From Thermoprotei archaeon (lineage in GTDB: Archaea > Thermoproteota > Thermoprotei > Thermofilales > B20-G17), in assembly GCA_003650785.1 (NCBI GenBank), contig QMRW01000003.1:1-28611 (forward strand): a DNA stretch of 28,611 bases, read 5' to 3'. A model generated the notes under the pieces. That model did not search any database and was not told where the DNA came from. It saw only the letters and a list, made by a program, of their open reading frames with translations. Below, piece after piece: positions 22,136 through 28,611 of the stretch (positions are counted from its first letter, which is position 1; every line of letters begins with the position of its first letter). Position numbers and translations under genes: made by a program.

Positions 22136-23875
22136 CTAGTCGTGAACATATATAGCATGGATACATTTTCCTATATTTTCTATCTTCACAAAACCATATC
22201 TAATGAACTGAACTATATAGCCAATGGGTAGTCTAGCCACTTCAGATTCGGCATATCCTGAATCGAATACTATGTCGTCGGCTTCTGCTCTTTCTACTTC
22301 TACTCTGATATAATCTTCTGAACACCACTGAATTATAGGAATCTTCTTCTTTCTTGCATACTTCACACTTGTCCCTGTACATATGGATTCAATAGCATAG
22401 TTTGAAGTACCTAATACTTTCACATTACATAGTCCCATCAGCCGTAACTCAGCTCCTCTATGAAGTCTCTTGGCATCTTCTCTGGATATAAACACCCTAG
22501 CTACATTATTAATAGGTCTTATCTCTAGAGCTCTAAAACCTCTTTCAGGAAATGATGGATGATAGGGTAGGACAGCCTTCTTTACAGTACAATTATGGAT
22601 TATCAGTTTTACAGGGTTCTTAACGAACATGAACCTATTAGCTCTAGGTTCAAGAAGACTTCTATTTATTGCATACAGGTTTACGAGGCTTATTCTAGCC
22701 TCTACTGGCTTGATACCTACGTCTAATATTATCTTTTTTATAGTCTCAGGGAGTATTCCTCTTCTCCTTAGTGCACTTATAGTAGCTAGTCTTATATCGT
22801 CCCATCCACGATATTTTCCTTCTTCTATACCCTGTCTTATCTTGGACTTACTAAGAATCATGCCCTCTAATTTAAGTTTTCCAAAGTGTATTGTCACTGG
22901 ATATTCCCACTTAAAGTGGGCATAGAGGAATTTCTGTTTAGGAGTATTAGCCTCAATGTCCTTGCCTCTTAGTATATGAGTGATTTTCATTAAGTGATCA
23001 TCTATAGCGCATGCAAAGTTATATGTAGGCCAGACAATATATTTGTCTCCTACAAGAGGATGTGGGTATTTGCTGGAATCTATGATTCTGAAGGCTATCC
23101 AATCCCTTACCGAAGGATCTGGAAACTCGGGATCAGTTTTTACTCTAAGGACTATAGCTCCTTCTTCGAATTCACCATTTAGCATTCTATCCCATAAATC
23201 CAGGTTTTCTTCGATAGTATGGTTATAATGTTTGCACCTTATACCATGAAGTCTGTGCATTCTGATCTCATGTGGAGGACATGTACAGATGTAACCTCCT
23301 CCTATTTCAAGTAATTTAGTAGCGTATTTATAATATATCTCCATTCTTAACGACTGTATGTATTCCTCTTTCCACTTTAGACCTAACCATCTAAGATTAT
23401 CTCTTATCACATCATAGGCATCCGCTACTGGGGTTTTAATTCTCGGATCTGTATCCTCAAATCTCAGAATAAAATCTCCACCATACTTCACAGCGTACTC
23501 GAAGTTTAGTATAGCAGCTCTAGCATGGCCTAGATGTATGTCAAAGTTCGGATTTGGAGCAAATCTTGTTCTAACTCGGGGATATTTATCTACATAAGGG
23601 AGTGGAGGTAGGCCTATTCTTTCCCTTTTCTCCACCTTCTCAATAAGAATCTCAGGGTATTTTTCCTCAGCTAGCCTTCTTTGTTCACTTAGATTCATAG
23701 AATTAACCTTTTCCACTATTTTCTCGACTAAAGCCACTACTTCTTTCACTGAAGTTCTAAGATGGGGATTTTCTGCCAAGATCATGTTTAGTACTGGTTT
23801 AGCTTTAGCTTTTCCTCCATATTTTATGGCATTTCGTAGTACGTACTTGAGCACTATATCATGTAGGGAATTCAT
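22136..23875 (-). CDS. gltX: glutamyl-tRNA synthetase (archaeal/eukaryotic type)
   Basis: The 579-residue class I enzyme charges tRNA-Glu. The archaeal N-terminal helical part (1-95) is present. It is followed by RFAPNPNFDIHLGHARAA with the HIGH-type motif HLGH at 114-117, FILRFEDTDPR, and RMEIYYKYATKLLEIGGGYICTC. The second signature is MILSKSKI (LSKSK) near residue 345. The C-terminal half has beta barrels for anticodon binding (RAEADDIVFDSGYAE), as in GlnRS-like archaeal GluRS. It starts 4 bases after the TyrRS stop, with a GAGATGAT site, so the two synthetase genes form an operon. Confidence 0.96.
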   Translation of the reverse strand: MNSLHDIVLKYVLRNAIKYGGKAKAKPVLNMILAENPHLRTSVKEVVALVEKIVEKVNSMNLSEQRRLAEEKYPEILIEKVEKRERIGLPPLPYVDKYPRVRTRFAPNPNFDIHLGHARAAILNFEYAVKYGGDFILRFEDTDPRIKTPVADAYDVIRDNLRWLGLKWKEEYIQSLRMEIYYKYATKLLEIGGGYICTCPPHEIRMHRLHGIRCKHYNHTIEENLDLWDRMLNGEFEEGAIVLRVKTDPEFPDPSVRDWIAFRIIDSSKYPHPLVGDKYIVWPTYNFACAIDDHLMKITHILRGKDIEANTPKQKFLYAHFKWEYPVTIHFGKLKLEGMILSKSKIRQGIEEGKYRGWDDIRLATISALRRRGILPETIKKIILDVGIKPVEARISLVNLYAINRSLLEPRANRFMFVKNPVKLIIHNCTVKKAVLPYHPSFPERGFRALEIRPINNVARVFISREDAKRLHRGAELRLMGLCNVKVLGTSNYAIESICTGTSVKYARKKKIPIIQWCSEDYIRVEVERAEADDIVFDSGYAESEVARLPIGYIVQFIRYGFVKIENIGKCIHAIYVHD

Positions 23876-23879
23876 GGTA

Positions 23880-24971
23880 TCATCTCGTAATTTTAGCTTG
23901 TCTAATTACTTCTAGAGTTTTTCTTGCACTACTATTTTTCATAAAGTATTCTCTAACAGGTCTGAGGATTTCCACGAGTAGCTCCGCAACCGTATTTTTA
24001 AGATCCAGCGGATGTATTAACCCCTTTTTATAGTCCTTTATGAGCTCCCTGTAGCTTGTATACTCTTTTAATTTTCCACCATATTGTCTACTAAGTCTTA
24101 CATAGAGAGTATCTCTTTCTCTAAAGGCAATATATCTTATGATGTCGATTATGGGATTAAAATCTACTTCCCTGGGAGGACAGAAGGCTCTTCTTATCTT
24201 AAACCTTATCTCCTCTGGATTATCATAGATAAAGATTGCTGTTCCCGGTATACTCTTGCTCATCTTAATTTTAGATAGGTACCTCTTCTTATCCCCCTCT
24301 TTAAGAGGCCATATAGGCGGTTTAGTCAATCCTTGAAGAAGATGATGATGAAGACAAATAGGCTTAGAGTAGCCCAGTTTAGGTGCTAATTCTCTAGCTA
24401 AAACATTAGCCTTTCTCTGGTCCATTCCTAACTGACAGATATCTACATTGAGATAGAATATATCCGCTACCTGCATAGGTGTGTACAGTAGATCGGCCAC
24501 TTTGCGAGCTTCTACTTCCTCTCTTCCGGCAATTTCCAGTGTTCTCTTAGCTCTAGTTATTGTAACTTCCTTAGCTATCTTCAATACTAGTGTCCAATAG
24601 TCTAAATCGTCATATATTTCATGAGCATATATGAATTCCACTTTATCTTCAGGGACGCCTAAAGCTATCCAGGAGTGCTTAAAATGATCTGCTGCTAGCT
24701 TTATGAGTTCCATATCTCCACCCAATTTATTGTTTATCCAGGCATGATATGTAGCTAGTAGAATTTTTACACGCACTCCAGCAGCTACTAGATCTTTCAT
24801 CTTATATGCACAGATTAACCCAGTCCCTAGATGCACAGGTCCAGAGGGTTCAAATCCATTATAGGCTACTGGATGTGGATTAGTCTCTAGTAGCTGTCTG
24901 AGTTCCTCATATGTTATTAGCTCTTCTACTGGCTCTTTAGTTATTAGTCTTAGTCTCTCTTCTATGTCCAT
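23880..24971 (-). CDS. tyrS: tyrosyl-tRNA synthetase
   Basis: The 363-residue enzyme matches archaeal/eukaryotic TyrRS. AYNGFEPSGPVHLGT carries the HIGH-type motif HLGT (47-50). ILLATYHAWINNKLGGDMELI and YTPMQVADIFYLNVDICQLGMDQRKANVLARE form the tyrosine and tRNA site. KIKMSKS (about 234-240) is the second motif. There is no extra C-terminal S4-like domain, as is usual in archaea. A GGTGG site lies six bases before the ATG. A TATA-like box (tttaaatatg, minus strand, near 25011-25020) stands upstream. It is the first gene of the TyrRS-GluRS pair. Confidence 0.97.
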   Translation of the reverse strand: MDIEERLRLITKEPVEELITYEELRQLLETNPHPVAYNGFEPSGPVHLGTGLICAYKMKDLVAAGVRVKILLATYHAWINNKLGGDMELIKLAADHFKHSWIALGVPEDKVEFIYAHEIYDDLDYWTLVLKIAKEVTITRAKRTLEIAGREEVEARKVADLLYTPMQVADIFYLNVDICQLGMDQRKANVLARELAPKLGYSKPICLHHHLLQGLTKPPIWPLKEGDKKRYLSKIKMSKSIPGTAIFIYDNPEEIRFKIRRAFCPPREVDFNPIIDIIRYIAFRERDTLYVRLSRQYGGKLKEYTSYRELIKDYKKGLIHPLDLKNTVAELLVEILRPVREYFMKNSSARKTLEVIRQAKITR

Positions 24972-25317
24972 ATCTGTCCACCATCTACTCCTACTTTTCT
25001 CTAAGAAGGCTCATATTTAAAACCCTCTTATAGTAATAGTGTTGCAGAGTGTAAATTGATCTAACTATTATACGAGTTCCCGTAATACATTGATAGCTGA
25101 GCGGACTAGCGAACTCCTATCGCTTCCTTATTAGTAGAGAATTAAAGCAGATATCAAGAAACAGGAGGAGAGAGGAAATCATCAGATGGTGGATGTAAAA
25201 GAATAAACTGAACACTATTATTAAGATCTTGACAAACTCAATATCTACTATATATATTCATCAAATAAAAAAGAAATATATTTATATGAAAAGATGTACT
25301 ATTCAGCAGTGATTGGA
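24972..25317. other. gene-free stretch with two promoters and a possible structured element
   Basis: I find no open frame worth calling. The left end holds the TyrRS promoter (minus strand) and the right end the promoter of the prepilin peptidase gene. In between, 25074-25127 is richer in G and C than its surroundings and has nested inverted repeats: GAGTTC at 25074-25079 with GAACTC at 25111-25116; gatag at 25092-25096 with ctatc at 25117-25121; agcga with tcgct near 25108-25124. These cannot all form together. A small RNA is possible. Confidence 0.4.
25274..25286 (+). promoter_or_regulatory. TATA-like box for prepilin peptidase cluster
   Basis: The run aaatatatttata would start transcription near 25305. 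That lies after the ATG at 25294 and before the ATG at 25318, so it bears on the choice of start. Confidence 0.5.
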
Positions 25318-26073
25318 ATGAATATAGGGTTAGTGAATATAATCCGTAATGCGACGATAGTAGCAGTACTATTCGAAGGGTCAAGGGAAGATCTCAAGTT
25401 TAGAGAGATAAGAGATGAACTATGGATTATTGGAGCTATGTTGTGTGCACCACTAGTGATACTTTATTATACGCTCATACCCTCAGGTATAATAATGTTT
25501 GTACTCATCACTCACATATTTTCCATAGCTATAGGGATAATAATAGCAATAGTGCTAGCTATGTTAGGCTTTATGGGAGGGGGCGATGCAAAAGCCTATA
25601 TGTTTCTCTCAATATTTGAACCTCCTGCACTAGGTACTATCGAAGTACTACCCCCCTCTCTCTCGATAATGATCAACTCTATAGTTGTCTCTCTCACAAT
25701 GACACTGTATATTCTTATGAAAAACCTGAAAAATGTGAGAAAGTATGGTATATTCAAAAGATTTAAGGAACCTCTTCTCAAGAGAGTAGCAGTACTATTT
25801 CTGGCATATGAAGAGGATGTTAAAAAAGTCAAGAAAGAGCCATGGAAATACTTTATTTCAGAAGATTTATCAAGTAGAGATAAGTTCATTCTCATTTACA
25901 GAATACCAGAAAAGGAAGATATAGTAAATAATCTTAGTGATAATGATAGAATTTTAGTATCACCAGCTATACCAATGCTGGTATTCATATTCATAGGCTA
26001 TATAATATACCTACTATATGGTAATATAGTACTGGTAATGCTAGACAGATTACTGAGAACAGGAATAGCGTAA
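25318..26073 (+). CDS. A24-family prepilin/preflagellin peptidase
   Basis: This integral membrane aspartyl protease resembles PibD/FlaK, which cut class III signal peptides from archaeal pilin and archaellin precursors. The two catalytic Asp are in EDLKFREIRDELW (Asp25 from this start) and MGGGDAKAYM (Asp90), the GxGD motif. About six membrane helices lie around them. A cytoplasmic charged loop of some 90 residues (KYGIFKRFKEPLLKRV to the stretch before SPAIPMLVF) separates the last helices. ATG 25294 is eight codons upstream in frame. I choose 25318 because the TATA box predicts a start between them and the first Asp then falls close to where it sits in PibD. No pilin-like gene is adjacent. 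Confidence 0.88.
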   Translation: MNIGLVNIIRNATIVAVLFEGSREDLKFREIRDELWIIGAMLCAPLVILYYTLIPSGIIMFVLITHIFSIAIGIIIAIVLAMLGFMGGGDAKAYMFLSIFEPPALGTIEVLPPSLSIMINSIVVSLTMTLYILMKNLKNVRKYGIFKRFKEPLLKRVAVLFLAYEEDVKKVKKEPWKYFISEDLSSRDKFILIYRIPEKEDIVNNLSDNDRILVSPAIPMLVFIFIGYIIYLLYGNIVLVMLDRLLRTGIA

Positions 26074-26118
26074 AAATTATTGATATCCTCGTAAATTAAG
26101 ATTTAGTATGGTGGTACA

Positions 26119-27069
26119 TTGAAGAAAGTGTTTCACGTGATTATAGGATGTACTATAAGTCTATATTATCCTATTCTTCTATGGTATATAAATGAGGAGT
26201 ATGTAGAGATATTAACAGGTTTACTGAAAGACTGGAGAGGATTCATCATAAACCTACTGATAATTCCCTACCTCATTCTTAAGTCAATGAATACTACAGT
26301 ACTTTTAATTCAGAGAAACTTCTCAACCGCAGCTGGAGAGATAGTAAGAATACTGCTCTTCACTATAATTCTAATCTCCTTAGTGATATGGCCGAATCTA
26401 TGGAACCCTAACGACATAATTAATCCGTTAGGTGTAGTGGTCTCGTATGTAGACAGATTATCTAAACAGTACACTTATGAACTTCTATTACTAACAATCT
26501 TGCTATATGGAGTAGTTTTCTCAATAATCCCTGATAATAAGTATGATAACAAACTATCGCCACTTCACTCTATAATAGTAGTACTTTTTATATCAATAGT
26601 CATGTTGTTAATAGGACTAATATTCGATCCATTGAAAATAATACTCATACTCCTCCCCCTCTTCGTACTATGTATAGTATTCCATGTAATAGCCGATTTT
26701 TCCTCTAGTGAAGGAGCTATGATATTATATCCACTGTATGATAAACGATTAATTAGAGATGTACTAAAGGGTAGTAAGAGAGCGCTTAGAGTAGCTAGTA
26801 ATATAGGAGAATACTTATGTCTATTTATATCTATTATCTCTGTATTGTTATATATAATGAACATTTCTAGGTTGTATGCTATAGGTCTAGAACATGTCTA
26901 CAGTATTCTGCTAGCTTACTTTACTGCAATCTGCATTCCACTACCGCTACTCCTTCTCGCCAGGGCACGTAGAAGGAGGTACTCATTGAAACCTTTAAGG
27001 TGTAACCTCTGTGGAAGAATAATTCCCCCTGATACGAGTACCTGTCCATACTGTGGTGAGAGCGTATGA
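26119..27069 (+). CDS. multi-pass membrane protein with C-terminal zinc ribbon
   Basis: I do not recognise this 316-residue family. About seven hydrophobic segments cover residues 5-285 (for example near 5-22, 38-55, 75-95, 118-138, 150-185, 232-250, 258-282). A basic stretch follows (RARRRRYSLKP), then a short zinc ribbon CNLCGRIIPPDTSTCPYCGE (about 293-312), which would sit in the cytoplasm. The layout suggests a membrane sensor or scaffold. The start is TTG at 26119 behind a GGTGGT site; the ATG at 26108 is out of frame and stops after four codons. It overlaps the next gene by ATGA, so the cluster is translationally coupled. The gap from the prepilin peptidase is 45 bases. Confidence 0.7.
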   Translation: MKKVFHVIIGCTISLYYPILLWYINEEYVEILTGLLKDWRGFIINLLIIPYLILKSMNTTVLLIQRNFSTAAGEIVRILLFTIILISLVIWPNLWNPNDIINPLGVVVSYVDRLSKQYTYELLLLTILLYGVVFSIIPDNKYDNKLSPLHSIIVVLFISIVMLLIGLIFDPLKIILILLPLFVLCIVFHVIADFSSSEGAMILYPLYDKRLIRDVLKGSKRALRVASNIGEYLCLFISIISVLLYIMNISRLYAIGLEHVYSILLAYFTAICIPLPLLLLARARRRRYSLKPLRCNLCGRIIPPDTSTCPYCGESV

Positions 27070-27998
27070 AGAGATTTTATACTCCTACAGAGCTTAGAGG
27101 AGCTATGGTAATAGACAGTGAAGGATATATCTATGGATACTTAGGTAATATGGAAGTAAGAGATGATGATGTAATCTTCGAAGTATATGAGGAAAAAGAG
27201 TACGCTACAGAGACTGTAGATGAAGAACTTCTCATAAAAAGACTTATCGATTATTTAAAAGAGAGAAAGAGGAGATTATTTAAGAAAATTACTATAAATG
27301 ATCTAAAAAATGAGGTTAAAAGGAATCTAGATATAGATCAAGACGACATAGATCTAAACTCCTATGTAGAGTACGCTAAAAAAGTGGGTATAGAAATTCC
27401 TCTAAAGAGTATTCATGTAAAGAGAAAATATGCCAAAGGTACTATAAGCTATAGGGATATACTAGCACTTATAGTTCAACATGTACCTAACGAGAGTGGC
27501 ACAGCTACAAGAGAGTATAAAATAGTATTACTCAACAAGCCTAAACAGGCTATGTATGGTGGAGTTGAAATAAAGCCTCAGCCTCCTCTAATACCACCAA
27601 AGAGAATGAAAGGTAAGTTAGTCGTTAGTAAACAAGGACTTATCCTAGGGTATGTTGATGGAATAAGTATAGCTCCTTCAGTAATCGCTATTAGAGTAAA
27701 AATTCCTCAAGTGAGGAAGAGAGTACTGAATCTTCAGATGTTTGCTAGGTATTATGAAGGGTATGAAGAATATAGTGAATATATCGAGAAATTGAAGACA
27801 GCTTTTAAGGAGGAAATCGTAGACATTAACAGGTTAGAAGAAATAATCGAATGGATGAGACAGAGAAAATACCCTAAAGAGCTTATAGATTCCATAAAGG
27901 AGTTTACAGAGGATATAGTAGTGGAAGAGGAGAAAGTAGAAGACATACCCTGGAGTAGAGTAGCTAAGGTAGGAGATGTGGTAATAGTGGAGGAATAG
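27066..27998 (+). CDS. protein with two PRC-barrel-like repeats
   Basis: The 310-residue soluble protein seems to be an internal duplication. Residues 10-42 (LRGAMVIDSEGYIYGYLGN, then VIFEVY) and 179-213 (MKGKLVVSKQGLILGYVDG, then VIAIRVKI) follow the PRC-barrel strand pattern G-x-x-V...G-x-x-x-G-Y. Each is followed by a charged helical stretch and then a strand that looks like the barrel's end (IPLKSIHVKR in the first; IPWSRVAKVGDVVIV in the second). PRC barrels bind RNA or protein partners, such as in RimM and in archaeal CdvA. The function here is unknown. It starts inside the end of the membrane protein gene (ATGA) and MoxR follows after two bases, so the three are likely made together. 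Confidence 0.65.
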   Translation: MKRFYTPTELRGAMVIDSEGYIYGYLGNMEVRDDDVIFEVYEEKEYATETVDEELLIKRLIDYLKERKRRLFKKITINDLKNEVKRNLDIDQDDIDLNSYVEYAKKVGIEIPLKSIHVKRKYAKGTISYRDILALIVQHVPNESGTATREYKIVLLNKPKQAMYGGVEIKPQPPLIPPKRMKGKLVVSKQGLILGYVDGISIAPSVIAIRVKIPQVRKRVLNLQMFARYYEGYEEYSEYIEKLKTAFKEEIVDINRLEEIIEWMRQRKYPKELIDSIKEFTEDIVVEEEKVEDIPWSRVAKVGDVVIVEE

Positions 27999-28000
27999 GT

Positions 28001-28611
28001 ATGGGTAGTATTACAATCGATACTGTCAGGGAAGTATATGCTTCGATAGCCAGTAATCTAAAGAAGGTTATAGTAGGATTGAACGCTGAGTTAAAGTACA
28101 TACTGATATCATTATTGGCTAACGGTCATGTACTATTAGAAGGAGTACCAGGAGTTGCTAAGACTACGATAGTAAGAGCACTAGTTAAATTATTGAACCT
28201 CAACTGGAGGGAGATGAGAACTTTGAACAATATACCCTATACAGGGTGGTCTAGAGTACAGTTTACTCCTGATCTCATGCCTAGCGACATTATAGGGACT
28301 TTAGTGTTTAATCCCATTATAAAGGATTTTGAACCTAGATTTGGCCCTGTATTCACATATATACTACTCGCAGATGAGATTAATAGAGCTATACCTAGAA
28401 CACAGAGTGCACTCCTTCAAGCTATGCAGGAAAGAGAGGTTACCATAGGGTCAACCATCTACAAGCTTGAAGATAGGGATAATGGGAAATTCTTTTTTGT
28501 GCTAGCAACCCAGAACCCTATAGAGCAGGAAGGAACATACCCACTCCCTGAAGCACAGCTAGATAGATTTTTGATGAGAGTACTGATACCATACCCTAAA
28601 ACATTAGAAGA
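28001..28611 (+). CDS. MoxR-family AAA+ ATPase, 3' end cut by window
   Basis: The first 203 residues are visible. Walker A is LLEGVPGVAKTTIVRAL (P-loop about 48-55). FTPDLMPSDIIGTLVF and FGPVFTYILLADEINRA (Walker B) follow, then QSALLQAMQEREVTI and ATQNPIEQEGTYPLPEAQLDRFL, all diagnostic of MoxR/RavA ATPases. Between Walker A and FTPDLMPSD there are about 14 extra residues (REMRTLNNIPYTGW) compared with the compact form I know. MoxR proteins act as chaperones that mature or activate partner complexes, often next to DUF58 or von Willebrand-A genes, which may lie beyond the edge. It follows the PRC-barrel gene after two bases. Confidence 0.93.
   Translation, partial: MGSITIDTVREVYASIASNLKKVIVGLNAELKYILISLLANGHVLLEGVPGVAKTTIVRALVKLLNLNWREMRTLNNIPYTGWSRVQFTPDLMPSDIIGTLVFNPIIKDFEPRFGPVFTYILLADEINRAIPRTQSALLQAMQEREVTIGSTIYKLEDRDNGKFFFVLATQNPIEQEGTYPLPEAQLDRFLMRVLIPYPKTLE

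Noticed and set aside
24846..24857. A 12-base match (gggttcaaatcc) to the T loop of the tRNA, as if an att-site fragment
   Set aside because: It lies inside the TyrRS gene and encodes part of the conserved GFEPSG segment, so it is coincidence.
25360..25797. Repeated 14-base word gtagcagtactatt near 25360 and 25785
   Set aside because: Both copies encode the same hydrophobic stretch (VAVLF) in one gene with similar codon choice; no other repeat structure is present.
1..28611. CRISPR arrays, transposases or rRNA genes
   Set aside because: No regularly spaced direct repeats, transposase-like proteins, terminal inverted repeats around a gene, or rRNA sequence were seen.

Overview
The window is a gene-dense, AT-rich stretch of an archaeal chromosome. 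The gene set points to the Thermoproteota (Crenarchaeota), most likely a thermophile: archaeal TFE-alpha, Rpo4, L21e, aIF5A with a hypusine site, NOB1, a PNO1/Dim2-like KH protein, Pus10, aTrm56, a PINA-type PIN-ATPase, an archaeal A24 prepilin peptidase, and a tRNA-Pro gene with a bulge-helix-bulge intron and an encoded CCA. Genes that open transcripts often start about 25-35 bases after an A/T box with no ribosome binding site. Internal genes often use TTG or GTG starts behind G-rich Shine-Dalgarno (SD) sites. The order cannot be fixed from sequence alone; Desulfurococcales- or Ignisphaera-like is a guess.

Layout. 1-775: the 3' part of a RadA-family recombinase paralog meets a small membrane protein tail to tail. 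844-5199: a plus-strand, overlapping operon of a RqcH/NEMF-like ribosome quality-control protein, a Mut7-C RNase-fold protein, an AMMECR1-domain protein and a glycosyltransferase. 5213-6581: a DUF429 protein, intron-containing tRNA-Pro(TGG), an orphan ORF and non-coding DNA. 6666-9296: an unknown protein, an SPFH/prohibitin-like protein, the KH-domain protein and a PUA-domain protein. 9362-13495: MBF1, HflX, aTrm56 and TFE-alpha on the plus strand, meeting NOB1 and NAD kinase on the minus strand. 13591-21208: aIF5A, then a long minus-strand block (PINA, KaiC-like ATPase, SRP54, TrmY-like, Pus10, Rpo4, DUF655) into which a single plus-strand L21e gene is set. 21393-24971: a small membrane protein, a Trm112-like protein, GluRS and TyrRS. 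25318-28611: an apparent operon of an A24 prepilin peptidase, a membrane protein with a C-terminal zinc ribbon, a tandem PRC-barrel-like protein and a MoxR ATPase cut by the window end.

Most genes serve information processing. The 40S-type ribosome maturation pair (KH protein and NOB1) is present, as is T-arm tRNA modification (Pus10 for psi54, TrmY-like for m1psi54, aTrm56 for Cm56). Transcription initiation and elongation (TFE, MBF1, Rpo4), translation (aIF5A, L21e, two aminoacyl-tRNA synthetases), ribosome rescue and membrane targeting (RqcH, HflX, SRP54) and recombination (RadA paralog, PINA) are also represented. The least explained region is the membrane-linked cluster at the right end.

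I saw no CRISPR array, insertion sequence, rRNA or convincing attachment-site duplication. The only gene-free stretch longer than 300 bases is 24972-25317, described below.
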